Source: Bacillota bacterium
GTDB lineage: Bacteria; Bacillota; Clostridia; DSM-8532
Length of the DNA: 64,000 nucleotides
Direction of reading: 5' to 3'
Assembly: GCA_023443745.1 (NCBI GenBank)
Contig: JAEZTB010000069.1
Location: 20,666 to 84,665, forward strand
The notes below the pieces were generated by a model. The model made no database searches. It saw only the letters and a list, made by a program, of their open reading frames with translations, and was not told where the DNA came from. A program made the position numbers and the translations under genes. Shown in pieces: positions 1 through 7,766 of this stretch (the stretch's first letter is position 1; each line of letters starts with the position of its first letter).

Positions 1-2
1 CT

Positions 3-203
3 ATACTCGCCGCAGGACTTATGGTGCTGCGAACCCATGCACTGCTTGGGCTTGGACTAATGCTTTCCGCCGGGGAGGTTCCGAGAATTGCAGGAGCCTT
101 CGGACTGGATACCAGTACAAAGGCAAATCTAATGTCTGCCGTTTATACCGCACAGGCGGCTGTCAGTACTACCCGTACCATCGTGCAGGCAGTGGCAAAA
201 TAA
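3..203 (+). CDS. C-terminal end of a conjugation membrane protein (VirB6/TrbL-like), cut by window start
   Basis: The reading frame is open from the window edge and ends at 203. The visible part is hydrophobic and rich in Ala and Gly, and the tail runs AQAAVSTTRTIVQAVAK. In Tn1549-type elements the gene before the PrgI-like and VirB4 genes usually encodes the polytopic channel protein of the VirB6/TrbL type, so position and composition suggest this role. The identification rests mainly on synteny because only about 66 residues are visible. An internal ATG at 21 is probably not the start. Confidence 0.45.
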   Translation: MLAAGLMVLRTHALLGLGLMLSAGEVPRIAGAFGLDTSTKANLMSAVYTAQAAVSTTRTIVQAVAK

Positions 204-486
204 CGCAGAAAGGAAGAAGCCTAACCTCATCCGAAGGCTTACTCCTTTGGAGTACGAACGGCTCCAAGGCTTCCCCGATGGCTGGACTCTGATTCCCGGC
301 GCATCGGACTCTGCCCGATATAAGGCGCTTGGCAACAGCGTTGCGATATCATGTGTGGATTTTATCCTCCGTGGCATCGCTTATTTTTGCGAAAAATCAA
401 TAAAGAACAGGAGGAATCAACATCATGTACATCTACCCCGACAACCTGACGGCAAAGGCTACCTTGTGGCTTTGGGAGCTACGTGA
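133..486 (+). pseudogene. 3' remnant of a DNA (cytosine-5) methyltransferase
   Basis: The frame that opens at 133 contains RRLTPLEYERLQGFPDGWT followed by SDSARYKALGNSVA. These are the late conserved motifs (IX-X region) of C5-cytosine methyltransferases, including the final GNSV segment. The catalytic PCQ motif and the SAM-binding start are absent. The frame is closed by stops at 58-60 and 130-132, and upstream DNA codes for another protein in another frame, so only the last 70 or so family residues remain. A TTG at 247 could start a short product, but it would have no activity. The 3' end overlaps the next gene's ribosome-binding site and start. Intact methyltransferases occur at this place in related ICEs, so this looks like decay of an anti-restriction gene. 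Confidence 0.8.
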
Positions 487-688
487 CATCGGCATCATAG
501 GCATTGGGCTTTTACTCTCTGTGTTTGCGTTGGCGCAGCTTCATTTCTTGCCGCCCATTGTCATCACAGCCCTCTACGCATTTTTGACCATACGTTTCGA
601 GGATACCAGCATCCTTAATTTTATTATAAACGCTGTCCGCTTCTTCATTGGGAAGCAGCAGAGCTATGAATGGAGGGTAAACGCATGA
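425..688 (+). CDS. PrgI-like small conjugation membrane protein
   Basis: This 87-residue protein has two hydrophobic segments, at about residues 22-40 and 43-60. It opens with MYIYPDNLTAKATLWLWELR, typical of the small membrane protein that precedes VirB4 in Tn1549-type ICEs (PrgI/TcpE-like, comparable to VirB3). It probably sits in the membrane and anchors the VirB4 ATPase. The start is supported by AGGAGG at 411-416. Its 3' end overlaps the start region of the next gene, which fits one transcription unit with 685-3591. Confidence 0.75.
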   Translation: MYIYPDNLTAKATLWLWELRDIGIIGIGLLLSVFALAQLHFLPPIVITALYAFLTIRFEDTSILNFIINAVRFFIGKQQSYEWRVNA

Positions 689-1269
689 ATAGAAAAAAGA
701 AACAGGACAGGCAGAAATCCTCTACACGGCAGCTAATGGGCATCGCGGACATCACCTCGCACAGTCTGGTGACCGGATATGGTGAGCTGGTATTTTTTAT
801 GATTAAGCCAACCAATATCAGTGTGCTATCCGACATCAGCATCGGTGCGAGAATCTACGCACTGATGAATGTCTTAAAGGGCATCGCGGAAATTGAGATG
901 CTCTGCCTGAATTCAAGGGAGAATTTTGAGGATGTAAAGGCCCATCTGAGAAACCGGATGGACGCAGAACAGAATCCTGCCATCCGAAAGCTGCTGGTAC
1001 AGGATATAACAGGTCTTGACCGTATGCAGGTGCAAATGGCGACCGCAAGGGAATTTTTAATCATCATCCGTCTGCGGGGCGAAAAGGAATCCGATGTCCA
1101 GCCTTACCTCTCCCGCATTGAAAAGAGCCTCAAGGATCAGGGCTTCACAGCTCACAAAGCGGCTGAATCCGACATCAAGCGTCTGCTTGGGGTTTACTAT
1201 GAGCAGAACGTGACCACAGAAAAATATGAGGATTATGACGGAGAAAGGTGGGTGATTTTCGGTGAGTAA
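685..1269 (+). CDS. Conserved ICE protein between PrgI and VirB4
   Basis: This protein of about 194 residues has no catalytic motif that I recognise. The start is taken at the ATG at 685 (MNRKKKQDRQ), which overlaps the preceding stop; a longer in-frame start at 670 lies inside the previous gene. The central part (SLVTGYGELVFFMIKPTNIS onwards) resembles the N-terminal domain that precedes the ATPase in VirB4/TraE proteins. It may therefore be the split-off N-terminal half of VirB4, with the ATPase encoded directly downstream. The gene overlaps the next one by 8 bases, which indicates translational coupling. Confidence 0.65.
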   Translation: MNRKKKQDRQKSSTRQLMGIADITSHSLVTGYGELVFFMIKPTNISVLSDISIGARIYALMNVLKGIAEIEMLCLNSRENFEDVKAHLRNRMDAEQNPAIRKLLVQDITGLDRMQVQMATAREFLIIIRLRGEKESDVQPYLSRIEKSLKDQGFTAHKAAESDIKRLLGVYYEQNVTTEKYEDYDGERWVIFGE

Positions 1270-3091
1270 AATCAGAAAAAAAGAAATGCCGGAAGCTGAA
1301 AGTGCAAGGATCAAGGATTTCCTTGACATGATCGCGCCGGGTATCATCAAATTCAATACAGATCACTTTATCTGCGGCAACACCTACCGCTGTGTATGGA
1401 CACTCAGAGAATACCCTACCAGCACCTCGGAGCAGGCCATCCTGCGCCACCTTGGGGAGAAAGACGGCGTGACTCTGCGCATCTATACCAGACAGGTAAC
1501 CGCAGCCGAGGAACGAAAAATCATTCACAATGCGGCCAATAAAAACCGCATGGACAAGAGTAATACTAACAATCTGCAACAGACCGTCACCGCTGAAAGC
1601 AACTTGCAGGATGTGGTGTCGGTGGTGTCTTCCATGCATAGAAACCGGGAGCCACTTCTGCATTGCGCTGTATTTATTGAGCTGACGGCGAACGATTTGG
1701 ACGCTCTGAAACTCCTTCAGACAGATGTCCTGACTGAGCTGGTTCGCTCAAAGCTCAATGTGGATCGCCTCATCCTGCGCCAGCAAGAGGGCTTTCTGTC
1801 TGTTGGCCCTGCGGGGAAAAATGTGTTCGGCAACCAGTTTGAACGTGTACTTCCGGCACGCTCTGTGGCAAACCTCTATCCCTTCAACTACAGCGGCAAA
1901 ACAGATGCCAAGGGCTTCTGCCTTGGGCGTGATAAATTCGGCAGCAACATCATCGTGGATTTTGACAAGCGTGACGATGACAAGACCAATGCCAATATCC
2001 TCATCCTCGGAAACTCCGGTCAGGGCAAGAGCTATCTCTTAAAGCTAATCCTGTGCAACATTTTAGAATCGGGCAAAATGTGCGTCTGCCTGGACCCGGA
2101 ACATGAGTATGTTGACCTTGCCGAAAACCTCGGCGAGTGCTTTATCGACCTGATGAGCGGTCAGTACCGGATAAACCCTCTTGAACCGAAAACATGGGAT
2201 GAGGGTGGCAGTCCGGAGGATACGGATGCACCCCAGGCGTTCCGCCAGTCCACCAAGCTCAGTCAGCACATTAGCTTTCTTAAGGATTTCTTCCGTTGCT
2301 ATAAGGATTTTTCCGACCGCCATATCGACGCCATTGAAATCATGCTAAGTAAGCTGTACGGAAAGTTCGGGATCAGCGACAGTACTGATTTCAGAAGTTT
2401 GTCAGCCGCTGACTATCCCATTCTGTCCGACCTTTACGAACTGATTGAGGATGAGTATAAAGGATACGACAAGACCAAGTATCAGCTCTATACCGCTGAA
2501 CTTCTGCAGGAAATCCTGCTGGGGCTCCACTCCATGTGCATGGGTGCGGAAAGTAAATTCTTTAACGGTCACACCAACGTAACCTCTGACCGCTTTATCG
2601 TGTTCGGTGTGAAAGGCTTGCTTCAGGCCAGCCGGAACGTGAAAAATGCCCTGCTGTTTAACGTGCTGTCCTTTATGAGCGACAAGTTGCTGACCGAAGG
2701 AAACACCGTTGCCAGCATTGATGAGTTGTATCTGTTCCTGACCAATCTGACTGCAATTGAATATATCCGCAATTTCATGAAGCGTGTCCGCAAGAAGGAA
2801 TCGGCGGTGATACTGGCATCTCAGAATTTGGAGGACTTCAACATTGATGGCATCAGGGAGCTGACTAAACCGTTGTTTTCCATTCCGACCCATGCCTTTT
2901 TGTTCAATGCGGGCAATATCGACAAGCAGTTTTATATTGACTCCCTCCAGCTTGAAGAAAGCGAATACAATCTCATTCGCTTTCCCCAGCGGGGAGTTTG
3001 CCTGTATAAATGCGGCATTGAGCGGTATAACCTTGCAGTCCATGCTCCGGACTACAAGGAGAAGCTCTTTGGAAAGGCGGGTGGCAGATAA
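1262..3091 (+). CDS. VirB4-family conjugation ATPase
   Basis: This 609-residue protein has a Walker A motif (GNSGQGKSY) at about residue 250 and a Walker B motif (VASIDELYLF) at about residue 483, as expected for the VirB4 ATPase of a Gram-positive type IV secretion system. It would energise assembly of the transfer channel at the cytoplasmic face of the membrane. The start is GTG at 1262, overlapping the preceding gene. The stop overlaps a downstream ATG, so the conjugation genes form one operon. The length agrees with VirB4 proteins whose N-terminal part is separately encoded. Confidence 0.92.
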   Translation: MSKIRKKEMPEAESARIKDFLDMIAPGIIKFNTDHFICGNTYRCVWTLREYPTSTSEQAILRHLGEKDGVTLRIYTRQVTAAEERKIIHNAANKNRMDKSNTNNLQQTVTAESNLQDVVSVVSSMHRNREPLLHCAVFIELTANDLDALKLLQTDVLTELVRSKLNVDRLILRQQEGFLSVGPAGKNVFGNQFERVLPARSVANLYPFNYSGKTDAKGFCLGRDKFGSNIIVDFDKRDDDKTNANILILGNSGQGKSYLLKLILCNILESGKMCVCLDPEHEYVDLAENLGECFIDLMSGQYRINPLEPKTWDEGGSPEDTDAPQAFRQSTKLSQHISFLKDFFRCYKDFSDRHIDAIEIMLSKLYGKFGISDSTDFRSLSAADYPILSDLYELIEDEYKGYDKTKYQLYTAELLQEILLGLHSMCMGAESKFFNGHTNVTSDRFIVFGVKGLLQASRNVKNALLFNVLSFMSDKLLTEGNTVASIDELYLFLTNLTAIEYIRNFMKRVRKKESAVILASQNLEDFNIDGIRELTKPLFSIPTHAFLFNAGNIDKQFYIDSLQLEESEYNLIRFPQRGVCLYKCGIERYNLAVHAPDYKEKLFGKAGGR

Positions 3092-3111
3092 TGAAGAAGG
3101 GAGAAAAAACC

Positions 3112-3591
3112 ATGGAAAAGCTTCAAAATCAGAAAGAGAACAAGGCGGGCATCCTCGAAGATATGCTGTCTTTTATCCGCTACACCCCAAACAGGGAAGC
3201 GGATATTTTAGCCTTTATGGAGAAGTACCAGAAGGCAGAGAATGAGGAACGCCCTTATATTTTAGAGCATCTGCGTTACTGCATGGACGGCAAGGAATAC
3301 CCCAATCCCTATGCCGGAAGCTATCATTATACCCCGGAGGATGTGTCCTTGATGGGAAATATTCTGGATGAGTACATTGATGATCTCGTATCCGCAGAAG
3401 GTGATCCTGCCGCCATTTCAGAATGTTTGCGCGATACGGTTCTAAAAATCAATGCGCTTAATGAGGAATGCGGCCGATGCTTGATTGATACCTGGCGAAG
3501 GGAAAGGCTTTGCAGCTTTATCAATTCCGCTGCGGAAACAGCAGGACTCATGCAGGAGGAAGACCTTACCCTGCAGCACAGGATGTGGTAA
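3112..3591 (+). CDS. Hypothetical ICE protein downstream of virB4
   Basis: This soluble, acidic protein of about 159 residues has no motif I can assign. It is predicted to be mostly helical, with three cysteines. The ATG at 3112 is preferred because GGGAG lies 8 bases upstream; the in-frame ATG at 3091 overlaps the virB4 stop and lacks a good ribosome-binding site. It is co-directional with virB4 and the amidoligase gene, so it is probably part of the transfer operon or its cell-envelope accessory set. Confidence 0.6.
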   Translation: MEKLQNQKENKAGILEDMLSFIRYTPNREADILAFMEKYQKAENEERPYILEHLRYCMDGKEYPNPYAGSYHYTPEDVSLMGNILDEYIDDLVSAEGDPAAISECLRDTVLKINALNEECGRCLIDTWRRERLCSFINSAAETAGLMQEEDLTLQHRMW

Positions 3592-3604
3592 AGGCGGTGG
3601 GTAA

Positions 3605-4642
3605 ATGGAGATACAGGGTCAGGATTTCGGAATAGAAATTGAAATGACCGGGATTACAAGAAGCCGAGCCGCCGATGTGATTGCCGAATATTTCGGTACA
3701 ACCAAGGAATATGAGGGCAGCTTTTACGATGCCTATTTTGCAAAGGATACGACTGACCGAAAATGGAAGGTCATGAGCGACGGCAGCATTGACTGTCAGA
3801 GAAAAGAGGGACGCAGAAAAATCAGTGCTGACAGAAGCTACAGCGTGGAGCTGGTCAGTCCTATCTGTCAGTACAGAGATATCGAAACAGTGCAGGAGCT
3901 GGTACGAAAGCTTAGGGAAGCCGGAGCCTTTGTTAATTCCTCCTGCGGTATCCATATCCACATCAATGCCGCCCCCTTTGAAGCTCCGAAGCTCAGAAAT
4001 CTGGTTAACATCATGGCGGCCAAGGAGGACATGATCTACAAGGCATTGAAGGTTTCGCGAGGAAGGGAAACCAGCTACTGTCAGAAAATCGACCCGAGCT
4101 TTTTAGAGCGTCTCAACCGTCAGAAGCCTGCAACCCGTGAACAACTAAAGCGTATCTGGTACAACGGCAGTGACGGAAGCCGGGAACACTATCATTCCAG
4201 CCGTTATCACTGTCTCAATCTGCACAGCGTGTTCCAAAAAGGCACGGTGGAATTCCGCGCTTTTAATGGGGAGCTGCATGCCGGAAAGATTAAGGCATAT
4301 GTTCAGTTCTGCCTTGCCATTACCGCACAGGCGCTCAACCAACGGTCAGCAAGCCCTGTAAAAACGCAGTCCAGCAATGAAAAATATACCTTCCGAGTGT
4401 GGCTTTTGCGTCTTGGTATGATCGGGGATGAATTCAAAACAGCACGTAAGCATCTGCTGGATCATCTGGAGGGATGTATTGCATGGAAAGACCCTGCACA
4501 GGCCCAAAGACGGAGAGAACGGCTGCGGCAGAAGCGTGAAGCGGAGCGGGCACAGATGCAGGCACCACCAGAAGAAGCTATAACAGAAATTATTATAGAA
4601 GCGGAGGATAACCAGTCCTCCGCTTTTACTATGTCAATGTAA
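3605..4642 (+). CDS. Putative amidoligase (COOH-NH2 ligase type)
   Basis: This 345-residue protein opens with QDFGIEIEMTGITRSRA. The GIEIE motif, the later GIHIHI segment (about residue 117) and the VEFRAFNGEL segment (about residue 217) are hallmarks of the amidoligase superfamily (Pfam Amidoligase_2), relatives of glutamine synthetase and glutamate-cysteine ligase. The family is thought to form amide bonds between carboxylates and amines on peptides or cell-wall precursors. The next gene encodes a gamma-glutamylcyclotransferase-like enzyme, a known neighbour of this family. The C-terminal 50 residues are a charged, Arg/Gln-rich tail. Its role in an ICE is unknown; modification of the peptidoglycan or of a transferred protein is possible. 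Confidence 0.85.
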   Translation: MEIQGQDFGIEIEMTGITRSRAADVIAEYFGTTKEYEGSFYDAYFAKDTTDRKWKVMSDGSIDCQRKEGRRKISADRSYSVELVSPICQYRDIETVQELVRKLREAGAFVNSSCGIHIHINAAPFEAPKLRNLVNIMAAKEDMIYKALKVSRGRETSYCQKIDPSFLERLNRQKPATREQLKRIWYNGSDGSREHYHSSRYHCLNLHSVFQKGTVEFRAFNGELHAGKIKAYVQFCLAITAQALNQRSASPVKTQSSNEKYTFRVWLLRLGMIGDEFKTARKHLLDHLEGCIAWKDPAQAQRRRERLRQKREAERAQMQAPPEEAITEIIIEAEDNQSSAFTMSM

Positions 4643-4652
4643 AGGAGGCACT

Positions 4653-5150
4653 ATGAAAAATAAACTGTATATTGCCTACGGCAGCAATCTCAACCTGCCA
4701 CAGATGGCAAAAAGATGTCCTGCTGCCAAGGTGGTGGGAGCTTCCGAGATAAAGGATTACGCCCTGCTGTTTCGTGGTGGAAAAAATGGGGCTGTAGCTA
4801 CCGTTGAGCCTTGCGAGGGTGCATCTGTTCCTGTTTTGCTGTGGAAGATTACACCGAAGGATGAGGCGGCTCTGGATATTTACGAAGGCTATCCGAGTTT
4901 TTATGATAAAGAGACCATGGAGCTGACCCTGGACGGCAAGACTGTTTCGGCTATGGTCTATGTGATGACACCGGGGCATCGGCTGGGCTATCCTTCCGAT
5001 TTTTACTACAATACCATCCGTGAAGGCTACAAGACATCAGGCTTTGATACCTCAGTTTTAGAACAGGCAGTTGAGTACACTGAACAGCTTATGGAAAGAG
5101 AGCCTGAGCAGCAGAATCTATTCGGCTTTAGCGGATTGAAATGGTGGTGA
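4653..5150 (+). CDS. Gamma-glutamylcyclotransferase (AIG2-like) family protein
   Basis: This 165-residue protein begins MKNKLYIAYGSNLN. The YGSNL phosphate/substrate loop, and the GYPSFYDKE segment with its glutamate at about residue 84, are typical of the GGCT/AIG2 fold. These enzymes cyclise gamma-glutamyl amines and release 5-oxoproline plus an amine. The gene lies 10 bases after the amidoligase gene and has a good AAAGGAGG site. A build-and-break pair acting on gamma-glutamyl linkages is therefore plausible. The substrate cannot be read from the sequence. Confidence 0.88.
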   Translation: MKNKLYIAYGSNLNLPQMAKRCPAAKVVGASEIKDYALLFRGGKNGAVATVEPCEGASVPVLLWKITPKDEAALDIYEGYPSFYDKETMELTLDGKTVSAMVYVMTPGHRLGYPSDFYYNTIREGYKTSGFDTSVLEQAVEYTEQLMEREPEQQNLFGFSGLKWW

Positions 5151-5154
5151 AGAT

Positions 5155-6243
5155 ATGGCTGATCCCGCAACGATTACAGTCGCAGTCAAGGCCGCCGCTG
5201 CCGCACTCTCGGATGAACGCTTTCGTAAAACCGCCCTCTGGATTATTGCCGCAGTGCTGTCACCCCTTATTTTAGCAATAGTTATGATCTGTTCTTTGCT
5301 TGCAAGCACAGCAGACCACAATAATACTGCAGTGGGCTTGTGCTTTAACGGCGGTGCGATTTCCGGCAATGTTCCAGAGGATTATCGTGGATATATTGAA
5401 GATATGCGTGGAAGCTTCACTCTTTTGGACGGCACTATTGCTGCAGTGAATGCTGAAATGGAAGCTGGGGATAGCCTCGACTCGGTAAGGGTTAAGGCTA
5501 TTTTTTATTCTCTGTTCTTCGGCGCAGATAGTCCCTCAAGGCTTGGGCACAGGCAATTTGTGGATTGCTTTGTCACCTATGAGCAGCGCACACGCACTGT
5601 CACAAATGAAGATGGAACAACCGATAAAGAAACCTATATCGTGGCGGTTCCCATTAGAGAACTGTCCGTGGTGTATGCAAATGTTTCCTCTGCCATGGGA
5701 ATAGCAGTCACACAGGAAAACCGAATCAACGCCACGGAAATCTATTATCGTGTGCTGTATGGCAGACCTGCACCGACCTACGGCGATGAATTTGACAAGT
5801 GGTCGGATGACTTGCCCCTTTCGTCTGCACCGTTCATCGGGGCAGACGGTTTCTGCTCACCGCTCGGTGAGAATTGGCGCAGCATGGTTACCTCGGAGTT
5901 TGGCTACCGCAAAGACCCATTCACCGGACAGACCAAAGGGCATAGTGGTCTTGACCTCGGCGCAGGAAAAGGCACTCCCATCCGCTCGGTACTGCCGGGA
6001 ACAGTGTATGTGGTACGCTACGCAAGCAGTGGTTACGGCTATCATGTGATGGTGGATCATGGCGGCGGCTTCGTTACTCTCTATGGACACTGCTCTAAAA
6101 TTCTGGTGACTGAGGGGCAGCGTGTCGATGCCGGAACGATCATTGCCGAGGTCGGCTCGACAGGGCGAAGTACCGGAAACCATCTGCATTTTGAGGTTCG
6201 GATAAACGGAGAAAAGAAAAATCCAAGAAGCTATTTACCATAA
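5155..6243 (+). CDS. Membrane-anchored M23 peptidase of the conjugation machinery
   Basis: This 362-residue protein has one transmembrane segment at about residues 27-50, a long extracellular linker region and a C-terminal lysostaphin-type M23 metallopeptidase domain. The zinc ligands are visible in GHSGLDLGAG (about residue 262) and HLHFEV (about residue 343), and HGGGFVTLYGHCS lies between them. Such CwlT-like enzymes cut peptidoglycan locally so that the transfer channel can cross the wall. The gene starts 4 bases after the GGCT gene. All expected catalytic residues seem present. Confidence 0.88.
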   Translation: MADPATITVAVKAAAAALSDERFRKTALWIIAAVLSPLILAIVMICSLLASTADHNNTAVGLCFNGGAISGNVPEDYRGYIEDMRGSFTLLDGTIAAVNAEMEAGDSLDSVRVKAIFYSLFFGADSPSRLGHRQFVDCFVTYEQRTRTVTNEDGTTDKETYIVAVPIRELSVVYANVSSAMGIAVTQENRINATEIYYRVLYGRPAPTYGDEFDKWSDDLPLSSAPFIGADGFCSPLGENWRSMVTSEFGYRKDPFTGQTKGHSGLDLGAGKGTPIRSVLPGTVYVVRYASSGYGYHVMVDHGGGFVTLYGHCSKILVTEGQRVDAGTIIAEVGSTGRSTGNHLHFEVRINGEKKNPRSYLP

Positions 6244-6257
6244 GAAAGGATGCGCTT

Positions 6258-6626
6258 ATGAAGGCAAATATGATTAAAGTATTGAAAATTGAGCCAGGCC
6301 AGCCGCCTGCTGTAAAGGAAATTTGTAATGACCTTTCTGGTTTGCAGGCAGAGGTGGGAGGGCTGATTGAATGCATCAGCTTCCCAAACGGCTGCGTCGT
6401 GGTTTGCAATGAGGAAGGTAAAATAAACGGTATGCAGCCGAACAGACGACTTGGCGCAGACATCATCTGCGGTTCGTTTTTCGTTTGTGACACCACCCCG
6501 GAAGGGGAGTTTTCCTCTCTCAGCAAAAGTAAAATTGCAGAATATAGTCAGCTTTTTTCTGAGATTCCTGTCTTTAGCGGACAGGAACCAGAGCTTGAAC
6601 CACACATGAGATTTATCGGATTTTGA
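6258..6626 (+). CDS. DUF3846 family protein
   Basis: This 122-residue protein contains the DUF3846 pattern: a short beta-rich start (MIKVLKIEPGQPP), a GGLIECISF segment and the middle motif NRRLGADIICGSFFVCD. The family is common in conjugative elements of Clostridia, usually near the relaxase genes, and its function is not known. AAAGGA lies 8-10 bases before the ATG. It overlaps nothing but follows the peptidase gene closely. Confidence 0.8.
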   Translation: MKANMIKVLKIEPGQPPAVKEICNDLSGLQAEVGGLIECISFPNGCVVVCNEEGKINGMQPNRRLGADIICGSFFVCDTTPEGEFSSLSKSKIAEYSQLFSEIPVFSGQEPELEPHMRFIGF

Positions 6627-6646
6627 TTAACAGGAGGATGTGTAAA

Positions 6647-6907
6647 GTGAAAAAGGAAAATATTACGCTTAGTATGGAGACTCAAAAGCTTGGGGCAACC
6701 AAGCGATATATGGACAAAAAGGATGTGTCCATCGAACAGGAGCTTGCAGATGCCCTGCAAAAGCTCTATGAAAAATATGTGCCCGCCCCGGTGCGAGAGT
6801 ACATTGATGAAACCACGGATGATGCACCTGCACCTCAGGCGAAAAAGCAGAAGGAAAATATTAAGACGGCAGTGCCAATCCAGTCGAAGGAAGCATCTGA
6901 GATTTGA
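6647..6907 (+). CDS. DUF6103-like small ICE protein
   Basis: This 86-residue charged protein (MKKENITLSMETQKLG onwards) resembles small proteins annotated DUF6103 that sit next to DUF3846 genes in Tn1549-type elements. The GTG at 6647 is chosen because AGGAGG at 6632-6637 lies 9 bases upstream. The central part, ISQ-like QELADALQKLYEKYVPAPV, may form a helix. The tail is rich in Ala, Pro and Lys and is likely disordered. Its function is unknown. Confidence 0.6.
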   Translation: MKKENITLSMETQKLGATKRYMDKKDVSIEQELADALQKLYEKYVPAPVREYIDETTDDAPAPQAKKQKENIKTAVPIQSKEASEI

Positions 6908-7337
6908 TATGCCACAGCAGATGTATTGCCGCCGTTGCCCCCCCTGTTCGCCCCTATGTACCGTTTTGACAGGCGGGGTGGCATCCATGCACCTGTCCCC
7001 GGCTCAAACAGCAACGTGAGGGCTTTGTACAGGACGTTTGAATAAGCGTATCAGCTCCCGAATATTGCAGCTCACCATGGTCGAAAAAAGAGCAGGATAA
7101 AGCAAGGAGCTGTAAACTGCCCCTTGCGATCACAGCGGACGGCAGTACCGCCCGCATTTTACGGAGAAACCAAGGATTTTCAGATACGGTGAGCGGTATT
7201 TCCCCAACCTAAAAAAGGTGCTGTAAATGGGGATTTTGGCTCTGGAGGGTGCTGTAATCCTCCAAAAGTCCCTGCATTAGAGGGCTTTGCAAGGTGCTGT
7301 TATAGGTGATACATCAAAAAATAGGAGAGGTGAAGCG
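6908..7337 (+). other. Probable origin of transfer (oriT) region with GGTGCTGTAA repeats
   Basis: This 430-base non-coding stretch lies directly upstream of the relaxosome gene and the relaxase. The decamer GGTGCTGTAA occurs at 7217-7226 and 7248-7257, GGTGCTGTTA at 7293-7302, and the related GGAGCTGTAA at 7106-7115, all in one orientation. Position next to mob genes, iterated direct repeats and lack of any gene fit the oriT of Tn1549-like elements, where the accessory protein binds repeats near the nick site. The nick site itself is not identifiable by eye. Confidence 0.65.
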
Positions 7338-7766
7338 ATGAAAAAGATAAATAATGACTTGAAGCAAAGAGTCACCGCATGGCTCTATCCCGAAATGATT
7401 GCCAACATGGAATCGCTCATGGCGGCAAATGACATGAAGAATCATACCGAATTTATTTCAAAGGCAGTGGATTTCTACATCGGCTATCTGGGCAGCAAAA
7501 GCAGTACAACCTTCCTCTCCCAAACCCTACTGGGCTCTATACAAGGCACGCTGCAGAACACCGAAAACCGGGTGGCAAATAATTTATTCAGGCTTTCAGT
7601 GGAAATCAGTATGATGATGCATCTTTTGGCAACCACGCTGGAGATTACCGATGAGGAACTGTATCGGCTCCGTGGGCGGTGCGTTGCTGAAGTAAAACGA
7701 ACCAGAGGTAAAATCCGTCTGGATGATGCGGTGGATTTCCAGAGCAGTCCTGAGACGGAAGAATAA
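7338..7766 (+). CDS. Relaxosome accessory protein (MobC-like, ribbon-helix-helix)
   Basis: This 142-residue protein has an N-terminal segment (LKQRVTAWLYPEMIANMESL, then NHTEFISKAVDFYIGYL) typical of a ribbon-helix-helix DNA-binding fold used by relaxosome accessory proteins. It probably binds the repeats in the oriT region just upstream and helps the relaxase nick DNA. The ATG at 7338 is preferred over an upstream in-frame start at 7287 because GGAGAGG lies 7-8 bases before it. Its stop overlaps the first codon of the relaxase gene (ATAATGG), so the two are translationally coupled. Confidence 0.75.
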   Translation: MKKINNDLKQRVTAWLYPEMIANMESLMAANDMKNHTEFISKAVDFYIGYLGSKSSTTFLSQTLLGSIQGTLQNTENRVANNLFRLSVEISMMMHLLATTLEITDEELYRLRGRCVAEVKRTRGKIRLDDAVDFQSSPETEE

